The position numbers and the translations under genes were made by a program. Shown here piece after piece: positions 1-7,837 of a stretch of DNA of 64,000 nt. The notes beneath the pieces are model-generated. The model was not told the origin of the DNA. It ran no database searches and saw only the letters and a program-made list of their open reading frames with translations. Within the stretch, counting starts at the first letter, position 1, and every line of letters starts with the position of its first letter. The stretch is from NCBI GenBank assembly GCA_025558095.1, contig JAIVFI010000035.1, positions 124,001 to 188,000 on the forward strand, in the 5' to 3' direction. Source of the stretch: Hyaloraphidium curvatum (taxonomy: Eukaryota; Monoblepharomycota; Hyaloraphidiomycetes; Hyaloraphidiales; Hyaloraphidiaceae).

Positions 1-244
1 GTTCATGCGAGGAGTGCCCGGTCCCGTTGTCGTCACTGCGCCCATCAGGCCTCCACCGGAGGCTGCCTGAGACTCTCAATGGAGTTTGGACCGCTGTTGT
101 AACCTGCTGTCAGGAATCGACGCTTTTGTGCAACAATGCAATGACCCGTTGCTGTCCGCGCCCAAACTGCCGCGGCCGTCGCGGTAATCAACGGTCGGAA
201 GGAGGACGTGATCGATGTCGTGAGACTCGTCAGCGTTTTTGCGA
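1..244 (-). other. Left edge; possible deaminase-like remnant
   Basis: No complete gene is visible here. On the minus strand, roughly 225-45, one frame reads GHCIVAQKRRFLTAGYN, which resembles the core of dCMP/cytidine deaminases (small residue, IV, then GYN). The frame stops near 45. A possible His/Glu region (HSSHE) lies just beyond it in another frame at the window edge. A broken deaminase would suit the viral patch that follows, because such enzymes are common in large DNA viruses, but the match is short and the zinc ligands cannot be shown. Confidence 0.22.
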
Positions 245-976
245 TCAAAACCTGCGCACCCCCGCTTTGCCGCCTGCGAGCGCTACAACCAAGCCATCGG
301 GCATCCTCGCCGGCACCGTCTCCCACGGACTCGCACCCTCGTCCCACGTCCACACAACCTCCTCGCCGCCCGCTCCCACGTATCCCGCGGGAGGCACTAC
401 CACCCAACCGCCAGCATTCCTCCACTGCACCTCCACCACTTCGCCATCCACCTTGTACCTTCTCGCCGAAGCCTGCATTTTCGCAAGACGCAGATCGTAC
501 TCAAACAGCACCACCCGCCCCTGCGGCCCCGACGCAGTCACCGTCGCCAGACCCCGCACGCCGCCAATCCCGCACTTGGCGAGCAGCGTCTCCAGTCCGC
601 CTTTGTCGTCGCCGCACTCCAACGCCACGACGCCTCCAACGGCGCCCGTCGCAAGCCCCACGGCGTTGTGCTGCGGCAGCACCCGGTGCTCCGCCTCGGG
701 CTTGTGCCAATTCAGCGGGAGAGACACCCTCTCCGCCCCGGTGCGCGCATTCCAACCGATGCACACGGGGAAGGCCATGTAGCCCAGTTCCCTGTACGCG
801 CGAACGGCGTCGGCGACGGTGAGCTGTCCTTCCGACTTGGTGCCGATCGTAAAGCGCCTCTGCACCGGCCCCTTCGCACGATCCGCCGCCGGCAACGCAC
901 TCTCCAGCGCCTGCTCGCCGTCGACGACAGTGTCCGACACGGGCCTGAGTCCTTCGGGGGTTGCCATCAACGACAT
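245..976 (-). CDS. Prim-pol (AEP superfamily) domain protein, NCLDV-like, catalytic motifs degenerate
   Basis: The protein is 243 residues if translation starts at MSLMATPEG; a second Met lies three codons later. Residues about 53-200 follow the bifunctional primase/polymerase (prim-pol) layout: VADAVRAYRELGYMAFPV, then NAVGLATG near 104-111, then a GGWVVVPP motif. In active members the strand after the TG motif carries an acidic D-x-D and a later SGG-x-H signature. Here these positions read ALECGDD and SGPQGRVVLF, so the acidic pair and the His look altered. The protein would normally prime DNA synthesis, often fused to a D5 helicase. Here the helicase is separate, on the opposite strand at 4900. 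The frame stays open upstream to 1666, but that part has no family features. Either decay or a divergent family member is possible. Confidence 0.6.
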   Translation of the reverse strand: MSLMATPEGLRPVSDTVVDGEQALESALPAADRAKGPVQRRFTIGTKSEGQLTVADAVRAYRELGYMAFPVCIGWNARTGAERVSLPLNWHKPEAEHRVLPQHNAVGLATGAVGGVVALECGDDKGGLETLLAKCGIGGVRGLATVTASGPQGRVVLFEYDLRLAKMQASARRYKVDGEVVEVQWRNAGGWVVVPPAGYVGAGGEEVVWTWDEGASPWETVPARMPDGLVVALAGGKAGVRRF

Positions 977-1097
977 TTGAACGGAGCTGCGAGGATTCGA
1001 CTTGCGTCCAACAGACGCGCACCCCGTCCATTGGCCACAATCTGTTTTCGCGGCGACCACCCCAGTAGGTGGTGACCACCGGTGCAGATCAATCGCC

Positions 1098-1505
1098 ATG
1101 CACGCCGCAGAGCCACCGTCCACGCCCATCTGCGGCACCGACGCCGCCGACATCACCGACGCGACGAGCGCCTCATCCGCGCTGACTCGCCCGCAAAGGC
1201 GCAGGCGGAACGCCCACCTCCTTTTTGAGACCATCGTCCGGAATCTGGACGTCAGAGACGATGACGTGCTCCTCGTCACCCGATCGGTGGTTCTTGACCA
1301 CATCCGACGTCTCGCTCGCTGGGAGGTCGACAAATACGCCAAATCGGCTGTCCTCATGAAACAGCTCCAGACCGCCGCTGCCCTCATGTACGGAGACACA
1401 CACAGCGTCACCTTGATGAAAGTGAACGGACAAAGCGGCAGTTTGGTCTTGGTCGCGCCTTTGAACGCTGTGCGCGCTGCCGCGACAGTTGAAGCGAGCG
1501 CGTGA
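1098..1505 (+). CDS. Hypothetical protein, possible viral gene
   Basis: This is a 135-residue frame starting at MHAAEPPSTP; an upstream in-frame ATG at 1002 is also possible. The N-terminal third is low complexity. The rest (about residues 37-120) looks like a real globular segment with alternating hydrophobic and charged residues and the repeated phrases NAHLLFETIVRNLDV and VDKYAKSAVLMKQLQ. No family was recognised. It lies between the prim-pol gene, on the other strand, and the L1R-like gene, 141 bases downstream on the same strand, so it is probably part of the viral patch. The tract GTTTTCGC about 50 bases upstream weakly resembles the box found before the membrane-protein genes at 3036 and 3720. 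Confidence 0.35.
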   Translation: MHAAEPPSTPICGTDAADITDATSASSALTRPQRRRRNAHLLFETIVRNLDVRDDDVLLVTRSVVLDHIRRLARWEVDKYAKSAVLMKQLQTAAALMYGDTHSVTLMKVNGQSGSLVLVAPLNAVRAAATVEASA

Positions 1506-1646
1506 TCAACCGGGCAGCACGCGCCCAACGGCGACGAACGACGTCCAACAGCGCCAACTGCGCTTGTCGCGGGCGACAATGCCTCGTCGCGGCCAGGGCC
1601 TCCATCATTTTCGTTGCATCGTGGATCAACGTGGATTGACGAAAGG

Positions 1647-2366
1647 ATGGGTGCTGCGGTGAGCACTCAGATTTCGGAGACGACAAGCGAGATCCTGACC
1701 AACATCCTGATTCAAAACAGCTCAGAATGCTCTGCTCTTTCGGAACAGCGTGCCCGGATTGAGCTCAAAGCAAAGGGCCCGATCATTTTACCAGGGGGTG
1801 CAAGGATCTCTCAAGACGCCAATGTGAGCCTCCAGTGCGTGTTAGAGTCGACAAACGACGCAAAGATCAGATCGCAACTGGAGTCCAAGTTGCGACAGGC
1901 GGTGAAATCAGAGCTTGAAGGGCTCAACCTCTTCCAAGTCAGTGTTTCCACCAACATTTCGAAGCAGATCGCCCGGGTTGCATCGACGATAGACCTGAAG
2001 GACATCAAAAGGCAAATTGCCGCTTCCATTCAGGAGGCCGAAATCAAGTACGAATCGACAGATGATCGCATTGAAATGAAGGACGCAATCATCGACCAAG
2101 ACGCGACGATCCTTGTCAAGGCGATTTCCAAAACGGTCAACAACACCGAAGCCGTCGGCGAGCTCCAGAATCTGGTTGATCAAGAAACCACACAAAAGCT
2201 GGTCGGAATAATGACCGCAGCCGGGCTCGTCGTCGTCCTTGTCGTGGTCGCAATTGCATACCTCTGGATGAACCGCAAAAGCGACGACGACGATGGCAAG
2301 GGAGTCAAGGAGGACTTCACAGCGAGGCGCTCTCCTTCCAGACCGGCGCTTCGCCGCTGGCGTTGA
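1647..2366 (+). CDS. L1R/F9-type myristoylated virion membrane protein (NCLDV-like)
   Basis: The 239-residue protein begins MGAAVST, so Gly2 is a good N-myristoylation site once Met is removed. A long helical ectodomain follows (two Cys, in SECSAL and SLQCVL). A single transmembrane segment lies near residues 187-210 (GLVVVLVVVAIAYLW), with a short acidic and basic tail after it. N-terminal myristate, about 240 residues and one C-terminal membrane anchor are the hallmarks of the L1R/F9 family of large DNA viruses, whose members sit in the virion membrane and act in the entry-fusion machinery. The start was chosen because it places Gly at position 2; an in-frame ATG at 1614 would bury this signal. 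The 3' end overlaps the convergent gene ending at 2317 by 50 bases, as in compact viral genomes. The frame is intact. Assignment rests on architecture more than on sequence identity. Confidence 0.55.
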   Translation: MGAAVSTQISETTSEILTNILIQNSSECSALSEQRARIELKAKGPIILPGGARISQDANVSLQCVLESTNDAKIRSQLESKLRQAVKSELEGLNLFQVSVSTNISKQIARVASTIDLKDIKRQIAASIQEAEIKYESTDDRIEMKDAIIDQDATILVKAISKTVNNTEAVGELQNLVDQETTQKLVGIMTAAGLVVVLVVVAIAYLWMNRKSDDDDGKGVKEDFTARRSPSRPALRRWR

Positions 2367-3036
2367 GCACGAATGCCCGGCCGCTGGCCACGTGAACAAA
2401 CTGAAACAACCTCTCCGACGTCTGCAACCGCCAGTAGTCCGAAGCAAAGCGCAGCTCATTGGGTCGTTTGTCGTGGTAGTGTTTCGCCCCGCCCCCGATC
2501 AGATGTGTGAACTTGGAATTGCTCAAATAGAAGCGCGATCCGGTCAGCCGTGCCTCCCAAACACATTGCTCTCCGTTCACCCCGATGGCCCACGTGTAAA
2601 ACGCGAAACTGTCGGGATGCTTCGCCAATCCGGTCTTTTCCCCGTCCACAATCCTTGCCTTGACCTCCTGGCTCCCCGGAAGCAGCTCAATCACCTCCCC
2701 GGTGAATCGGTTGACAAACTGGAACTCGTCGCGGTTTGCAATCCACCTCCAGCTGCCAAAGTTGAGCGTGTCGTCTCCGGACGTTTGCAGCGGTCCGGGG
2801 CCCTTGTTGGGGATCCCGCCGTCGCTGTCCTTGTCGTCCACCGGCTCCCCGTCCCCGTCATCGGCGCCCAGCCCGCCCGCCTCCTCATCCTCCTCCTCCT
2901 CCTCTTCTTCCTCTTCCTTCTTGCCCTTCCCCTTTGGCAACGTCAACCACAGCACCACGCCGATGACGCCTCCAACGATCAGCAGCGCCAAAAGCACGAC
3001 GACGGCCATCCCAGCGCCGGTGCTCCCGCGCGCCAT
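2317..3036 (-). CDS. Type II-like membrane protein with acidic stalk and duplicated WR-FQFV module
   Basis: The 239-residue protein has an N-terminal membrane segment (about 10-32) ending in the phrase LTLPKG, then a highly acidic stalk with nine consecutive Glu (about 41-49) and many Asp. A C-terminal globular region starts near residue 92. It contains two related units, WRWIANRDEFQFVNRFTG and, about 110 residues later, YWRLQTSERLFQFVHVASG, suggesting an internal duplication. No known family was recognised. The membrane segment followed by L-(T/A)-LPKG is shared with the next minus-strand gene (3091-3720), so the two look like members of one topological class. A CGCGTTTTTTCG box begins 34 bases upstream of the start codon and is present before that neighbour too. 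The 3' end overlaps the L1R-like gene. Confidence 0.55.
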   Translation of the reverse strand: MARGSTGAGMAVVVLLALLIVGGVIGVVLWLTLPKGKGKKEEEEEEEEEDEEAGGLGADDGDGEPVDDKDSDGGIPNKGPGPLQTSGDDTLNFGSWRWIANRDEFQFVNRFTGEVIELLPGSQEVKARIVDGEKTGLAKHPDSFAFYTWAIGVNGEQCVWEARLTGSRFYLSNSKFTHLIGGGAKHYHDKRPNELRFASDYWRLQTSERLFQFVHVASGRAFVLNASGEAPVWKESASL

Positions 3037-3058
3037 TGACGATTGAAGCCCCGCACGG

Positions 3059-3070
3059 CGAAAAAACGCG
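3059..3070 (-). promoter_or_regulatory. Promoter-like box CGCGTTTTTTCG, copy 1
   Basis: Read on the minus strand, this 12-mer ends 23 bases before the start codon at 3036. The identical 12-mer lies 19 bases before the start codon at 3720. Identity, orientation and spacing argue for a shared viral promoter element; its function is inferred. Confidence 0.45.
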
Positions 3071-3090
3071 ATGACGGTCGCCTGCCGCGT

Positions 3091-3720
3091 TCAGAGCGGT
3101 GGTGCTCGTGGGGGAGGATAGAGGGGCGGCGGTCTTCCCGGTGGTCCGTAGACGCGCCGGGAGGGATCATGGAACTCAATCGTGGTGGCATCGGAACCGA
3201 CCAGGATGGAGCTCTGGTTAATGCCGTTGGCGCCAAAGAAGCCGGTCATTGCAACAGCGAGACCATTCGTGTCCCGGGCGACGTAGACGATGTTCGGCTG
3301 CCAACGCACCCTGTCTCCCACTTCGACGACGTTGAACTGCACTTTTGGAACAAACTGAGGAAAACGGCCCATTTCGACCGACAGCATGTGGTGCGCCCTG
3401 GAGACGGGGAGCCCCAAGGCTGCCTTGGCGACACGGTTCAGGTAGCGGAAAGCGCCGGCCCGGTCGCTAGGGATGTTCTCTTCGAAATACGGCGAGGGCA
3501 GCGGCGGGGGCGGTGCGAGCGAAGGCGGAAACAGAGGTTCGGGCCCGAACGGAGGCAGGAGCTCTTGTCGAATTGGGTACGGGGGCACGACGGCGGGCAA
3601 AGGCCGCTTGTCGCCACCATCGTTCTCCCCTTTCGGCAAGGCCAACCAGACAACAAGGCCGACGACAGCTGCGATGGCCACCGCTCCAATGACGATGAAC
3701 ACGATGGTTCTTTGCTCCAT
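3091..3720 (-). CDS. Type II-like membrane protein with Pro-rich linker
   Basis: The 209-residue protein has an N-terminal transmembrane helix (about 5-27) followed by LALPKG, the same junction phrase as in the neighbouring 2317-3036 product. Next comes a proline-rich linker (about 39-80) and a globular domain (about 85-185) that includes HHMLSVEMGRFPQFVPKVQF. The protein ends in another Pro-rich stretch. No enzymatic motif was recognised. It is probably a virion or host-membrane surface protein of the inserted virus, anchored by its N-terminus. The start is fixed by the membrane helix beginning at once and by the CGCGTTTTTTCG box 19 bases upstream. The gene is tandem with the one ending at 2317, with 54 bases between them. 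Confidence 0.5.
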   Translation of the reverse strand: MEQRTIVFIVIGAVAIAAVVGLVVWLALPKGENDGGDKRPLPAVVPPYPIRQELLPPFGPEPLFPPSLAPPPPLPSPYFEENIPSDRAGAFRYLNRVAKAALGLPVSRAHHMLSVEMGRFPQFVPKVQFNVVEVGDRVRWQPNIVYVARDTNGLAVAMTGFFGANGINQSSILVGSDATTIEFHDPSRRVYGPPGRPPPLYPPPRAPPL

Positions 3721-3738
3721 CGCTTCGGGTCAGGGCGT

Positions 3739-3750
3739 CGAAAAAACGCG
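3739..3750 (-). promoter_or_regulatory. Promoter-like box CGCGTTTTTTCG, copy 2
   Basis: This exact 12-base repeat of the box at 3059-3070 has the same orientation relative to its gene and ends 19 bases upstream of the start codon at 3720. Confidence 0.45.
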
Positions 3751-3894
3751 TCCGACGGAGCGGAGCGCGAACCCGCCCCAACGTGGCTCTCGGTGGGGCG
3801 GACGGTGAAGGCAAACGAACGCGGAGGAGAGGAGAGCGAAGCTCCTTTTGCCGCTTCTGCCATTGTGATGTTTTCTTGTTTGGAGTGCACCATG

Positions 3895-4091
3895 TTCAGT
3901 GTTACATCGAACCGGCAATCTGGGAAGGTGCCTGGGGTGTTTTGCAAAGTCGGTCGACCGGGACCGGCGTCCCATCCCGAACACTGAAAAGTTGGGGGTG
4001 TCGCGTCGGTTTGTTTACCCGGTCTGCAAGCTTTGCATTTTCGGTCCATGGGGGGTCTCTATCTGCCTGGTCTATGTAACACTGAAAAGTT
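3895..4091. promoter_or_regulatory. Intergenic control region with repeated ACACTGAA elements
   Basis: This gap separates the minus-strand membrane gene (start 3720) from the plus-strand hydroxylase-like gene (start 4175). It carries ACACTGAAAAGTT twice in direct orientation (3981-3993 and 4079-4091). ATGTAACACTGAA occurs at 4074-4086, and its exact inverse TTCAGTGTTACAT at 3895-3907. The inverse copy therefore faces the minus-strand gene and the forward copies face the plus-strand gene, as expected of a bidirectional promoter using one viral element. Function is inferred from arrangement only. Confidence 0.35.
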
Positions 4092-4174
4092 CTGAAAAAC
4101 AAGTGTTTTGTTGTTGTGAGTGTGCACAGAAGACCGGTGGTGATCGGATCGTCGTCAGATTTCCTTGCCCTCCA

Positions 4175-4888
4175 ATGAGTTCAAAAATGCACGCACTCAA
4201 CACCGCCATCATCGTTGCCGTTCTCCTTCTCCTTGCGTTCCAGCTCTGGCTCGACAAACGCCCCACGCCGCCTCGCACGCCTCCGACCCTGTCTTTCTCG
4301 CTCATGCCTCCTTCCCCCGAGATGCAAGCCACCTGGCGCAGACAGTCGCTCGTCGCCGCTCCCAACTTTCTGCTGACACCCATCTTCCTCAAACTCGCCG
4401 GCGAATGCTTGGCGCTGGTGCAGAGCGCAGCGGCCAAGCGATCCCCGGCCCAAGTCGCCGCTCTGCGCAGCGGCGTCAGCGTGCCGGCGTCGCACCTGCA
4501 AGGCACCCTCGCCGAGGCGCTCTACGCCAGCTGCCAGCTGCGCGACTGGCTGCGCACGGCCACGGGCAACCCGAGGATGGACGTCGTACGCACAGACGAT
4601 CCAACGCGCATGACGCTCATCGCGTACGATCGACCCGGGGATTCGATCGCCTGGCACGTGGACGGGAATCACACCGCCGGCCAGCGCGTGACGATGCTGA
4701 TTTGTCTTGCCAACCGGGGTCGCGAAGGAGGGGTCTCCTGTGGCAAGCTGCAGTACATGCACGCTGATGGGCACCGGAAGACGGTCGACCTGGTGGAAAA
4801 CAGCATGGTGGCCTTTGATTGCAACGCCGTCGAACCACTGGAACCACCCTCACGTCTATCAATCTCACTTTCCTGCGCAGGAAGCTAA
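4175..4888 (+). CDS. Membrane-anchored prolyl-4-hydroxylase-like 2OG-Fe(II) protein, distal His replaced
   Basis: The 237-residue protein has an N-terminal membrane anchor (about 9-25, NTAIIVAVLLLLAFQLWL) and then a double-stranded beta-helix domain of the P4H type. The first two iron ligands are visible as WHVD (His161, Asp163), followed by a V-T-M-L-I-C-L strand. The C-terminal motif normally reads His-x10-Arg/Lys; here the candidate His position is Asn217 (DCNAV) and the basic residue is Arg227 (SRLSIS). The third iron ligand therefore appears lost, through mutation, sequence error or a changed function. Large DNA viruses often carry such hydroxylases. The next frame on this strand starts 11 bases after the stop. 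Confidence 0.6.
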   Translation: MSSKMHALNTAIIVAVLLLLAFQLWLDKRPTPPRTPPTLSFSLMPPSPEMQATWRRQSLVAAPNFLLTPIFLKLAGECLALVQSAAAKRSPAQVAALRSGVSVPASHLQGTLAEALYASCQLRDWLRTATGNPRMDVVRTDDPTRMTLIAYDRPGDSIAWHVDGNHTAGQRVTMLICLANRGREGGVSCGKLQYMHADGHRKTVDLVENSMVAFDCNAVEPLEPPSRLSISLSCAGS

Positions 4889-4899
4889 CCAGCAACGTC

Positions 4900-5700
4900 A
4901 TGGCAAAGGCGTATGATGGAGGTGACGATGGACTGCAGTCTTTCTTTCAGATCAACATCACCGTCAACAACTTCTTCTTCGGGGGATCCGAACCCGAGAG
5001 GCCCCCAGCGACACCCATCGACTTCAGCCTGGTCGACTTTGTGCCCGCCCCTCTGGATTCTATGCGCCTCGACGTTGTGATCGCAAAGTACGACCCGAGT
5101 GCTTGCCTGAACAACCAGCCGGTGCTGGTGAGATATCTGAACAACTATGTTGCACGGTACACCGGGGAGAAGGCGGGAGAAACCTTCTACTACAGACGGA
5201 TGCCCGCTGCCCGCTGGATGCAGCGAACCTGCCGACAGTCGATCGGTGGAGATCTCATGCCGTTTTGGCCACCTGCAGAGTCTGATCGGGACGGCGGTCG
5301 GGACCGGGATGTGGACTTGCTGAACGTCTTTCTTCGAAGCACGGATCGTAGGGAGTTCAAGGAAGTTTGCTACGATCCCAGTCACAAAGGCGACAACGGG
5401 CGGACGCTCAACCTGTTCAGCGGATTGGCCGCGCGCATTCTGCCTAAAGAAAAGGTGGACGAAACGAAGTTCAAGCGCATGAATGATCACTACGAGCAAA
5501 TCATCTGTTCGAATGATAGGACGCTCTCGAATGAACTCTTCAACTGGATGGCCTACATTGTGCAGGAACGGGACAAAACGGGCGTGGCAACTGCTTTCAT
5601 CGGTGCGCCCGGTGCCGGGAAGAACATCGCAGCCGACTTCTTCCGTTTGAAGGTGATCGGAGAAGCAAATTCGCGTGAGGTGGCTTCCAGACGAGCGCGT
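4900..5700 (+). pseudogene. D5-like superfamily 3 primase-helicase, truncated after Walker A
   Basis: From MAKAYDGGDD the frame runs about 260 residues with features of the D5 N-terminal/helicase junction family. These are a conserved NLFSG phrase near residue 170, then NWMAYIVQERDKTG and a P-loop GAPGAGKN near 235-242. Superfamily 3 helicases should then show Walker B and motif C, but after about 5660 the translation becomes Arg-rich and unlike the family in every frame, with stops. The residue after the P-loop Lys is Asn where Ser or Thr is expected. So the gene is both truncated and altered at a key position. In large DNA viruses D5 unwinds DNA at the fork and is a core replication protein. 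The break probably marks the right end of the viral insertion. Confidence 0.55.
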
Positions 5701-5998
5701 GGATCCGGGGTGCCTTGGGTAGTCCTACAGCAAAATCGATCAACAAGGTGCCGGGTTCTTTGTCGCGTCCGGCGGTCTATGAAGCGTCCATCTTCAATGC
5801 GGCGAAGTCGGCGGCGAGGACTGTCCACGCTTTGCGGTGAAAAATTGATGTTCAATCGGATGGTGCGACGTGCCGGCAGCGCGACACGTGGCCCTCTCGA
5901 AAGACACCGTTCTCATATGGTTATGCGTACTCCCAGGTGCATGTCGGCGAGTCGTGCTTGAGACGTGTTGCGTCGGTACAGGCCGAGCCCGACGCTCA

Positions 5999-6550
5999 TC
6001 AGCGAGCGGTTCGCCGAAACGCCTCACGCTGGGTACCAAACTCCCGGCTGCTATTGTCGGAGGCGACTTCGGATGCACTGTTCGCACTGCCTAAACTGGG
6101 CAGAGCGCACTGCGCGGGTCTGGGTCCAACCGAGGACCTCGTAGACACTCGGGGGGACTTCGTGACCTGTATCCCGGAGCCTTGGCTCTCGCAGTCTTCG
6201 GAGGAGTCCCCATCTGAATCATCTAAGGCGTAGAGCGCCGAGTACGCCTCAGAGCAGGGCCTGCACAACGCGCCGCGGGCGACGCCATGCACGCACATGG
6301 CTACGCCGTGACCGCCACGGTGCGGCTGAGGAAACATGTCTGCAAGGGGTGTGCGGCCAACATCAGCACCGTTGTTGCTGCGGGGGGGCAGAGATTGCGA
6401 GGCGAGCACGCGGAAGTCCTCTACGGCCTGGCGAGAGCCTGTGGCCGGGAGGGAAAGTACGGCTGCAAGGGCGGCCGCTCGGGGTTCGGCGTGCTGAGGC
6501 GCCGGTAGCGTCAGTTGGCGCTCAGACGAATCAAGGCGAGAAATCGACAT
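5999..6550 (-). CDS. CPHG-family small Cys/His protein (copy 1, divergent)
   Basis: This 183-residue protein of unknown function shares a core with the products of 7051-7530 and 10744-11142. It has a NNGADVGRTPLADMFP segment, then CVHGVARGALCRPC, then an acidic Ser/Asp-rich stretch (DDSDGDSSED). The pattern C-x-H-G-V-x(6)-C-x-x-C suggests one small metal-binding site made of three Cys and a His; this is inference. The N-terminal half is Ala/Ser-rich and not conserved. It lies on the opposite strand to the other copies, just right of the broken viral helicase. The core is well kept despite many differences, which argues for an expressed protein rather than random frame. Confidence 0.45.
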   Translation of the reverse strand: MSISRLDSSERQLTLPAPQHAEPRAAALAAVLSLPATGSRQAVEDFRVLASQSLPPRSNNGADVGRTPLADMFPQPHRGGHGVAMCVHGVARGALCRPCSEAYSALYALDDSDGDSSEDCESQGSGIQVTKSPRVSTRSSVGPRPAQCALPSLGSANSASEVASDNSSREFGTQREAFRRTAR

Positions 6551-7050
6551 GGCTTCTGTCTCCGGAAAGTGGATCCGGTGGCGAGAGGTCGGAGTGGCTT
6601 ACCAAGATCGAAATTTAGCCGCCCCATAGCGAGAACCCCGGGAACGCTTGCTGTGGAATGGCGTTGGGGCATGCGATTCGGGAATCATGAGGCTAGACTC
6701 AAGGTTGCCACGGGAATACGTTCGACGAGTCCGATTTTGTGTTTGCTAGAACCAGCCGGCAACCGGCCTTCAGCTGGCCTAGACCGGCCTACGCCTGGAA
6801 GCCTGAGGTGCCTCCTTCAGTGCAAGGGACGTCAGGCGGGCCTGTCTGTTTTCCCCGGACTGTGCTACCGTGGTTTATCCCGCCATTTGCATGCAAATGG
6901 CGCGACCGGCGCTGCCTTCGATGTGTTCCCGGTGAAGAGTGCATTGGGTGTCCCGCCTGAAACTCAAAAACGATTCCCGCCTTCCCCTTTGGGGGCTCAC
7001 TCGCTAAATCCCACAACGCAACGCAAAAACTAGAATCGTGGGCCTCCAGC
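6551..7050. other. Spacer without recognisable gene
   Basis: About 500 bases between divergently oriented CPHG genes. Several short frames exist in both directions, but none shows domain features, repeats or a splice pattern that I can support. It may hold the promoters of both flanking genes. Confidence 0.4.
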
Positions 7051-7530
7051 ATGTTGCCCGATGCGCAAACTCTCTACCCCGCGGGGCACCACGACACCGC
7101 CGCATCCGCGCGGTCCGCGCCGCTGGCGTCTATCCTCTCCTGCCGAACCGTGCCTGCGTACGCCGATCCCTCCTTCCACACACTTGCCTGCGCTTCGGTG
7201 CCAGCACTGCGCCGCAATGGCACCGACGTGCTGCGGACGCTCTTTGCTACTGCGTTACCCGACGCGCACCGCCCCGACGCGCGGCCTTGCCCGCACGGCG
7301 TTGCCGGCAGGCGGGAGATCTGCGCGGACTGTCACGCCGCGTACGCCGCGGACATTTGCGACTCGGACTGCGAGGACGACGTCTCCCCACTCGTACGCCA
7401 CTCGGGTGACCCGCATTCGGAGTCGGAGTCGTCGAAGGCTGTGCCCCACATTGATGAAAAGCGGCATTGTACGGGGCGAAGTGCGACGGCGCTGAGTGCT
7501 GATCCTTGCTGTAGATCGATTCGACCGTGA
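7051..7530 (+). CDS. CPHG-family small Cys/His protein (cassette A)
   Basis: The protein is 159 residues. After a variable N-terminus comes the family core: RRNGTDVLRTLFATALPDAH, then PCPHGVAGRREICADC, then AAYAADICDSDCEDD. The Cys/His spacing (C-P-H-G-V-x6-C-x-x-C) is identical to that in the cassette B protein. The Asp/Ser-rich tail resembles a phospho-acidic or transactivation-like segment, which is a guess. The gene sits about 300 bases upstream of a Zn2Cys6 factor (start 7838), the same order as in cassette B. No known family was recognised. The exact start is uncertain, because the N-terminus is not conserved between copies. Confidence 0.5.
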   Translation: MLPDAQTLYPAGHHDTAASARSAPLASILSCRTVPAYADPSFHTLACASVPALRRNGTDVLRTLFATALPDAHRPDARPCPHGVAGRREICADCHAAYAADICDSDCEDDVSPLVRHSGDPHSESESSKAVPHIDEKRHCTGRSATALSADPCCRSIRP

Positions 7531-7837
7531 GGAAACGTCGAATCTACGTGTCGTTTCGCCGCCGTCTATCATTGCCATTGCTTCCAATGCCATCGGGTCC
7601 TGGTCCGTTCTGCCTCACCGTGCCGGACTCGGAGTCTGACTTGAAGGTCCTCACAAACGCCGGTCCGGATTGGCAGACAGATGCCGTTTCTTAGCGAACT
7701 GTATCCGATGGGTTCGTGGGAAGGCGGAAGTGGCGCAGGCAGACCCTTCCAGCCGGATTCCGAAGGCAAGCCCCTCGACAGCCGCAGGTCTGTCTGCTTG
7801 ATTGCCTCGCAAACCGGACGGAGGCGCCCATTGTGAC

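Noticed and set aside
245-1666. One long 473-codon minus-strand frame
   Set aside because: Only the part from about 976 down has prim-pol features; the upstream part is Ser/Arg/Val-rich and antisense to a better plus-strand frame.
2885-2940. Glu-repeat (CCTCCT) tract as a microsatellite of interest
   Set aside because: It simply encodes the acidic stalk of the membrane protein.
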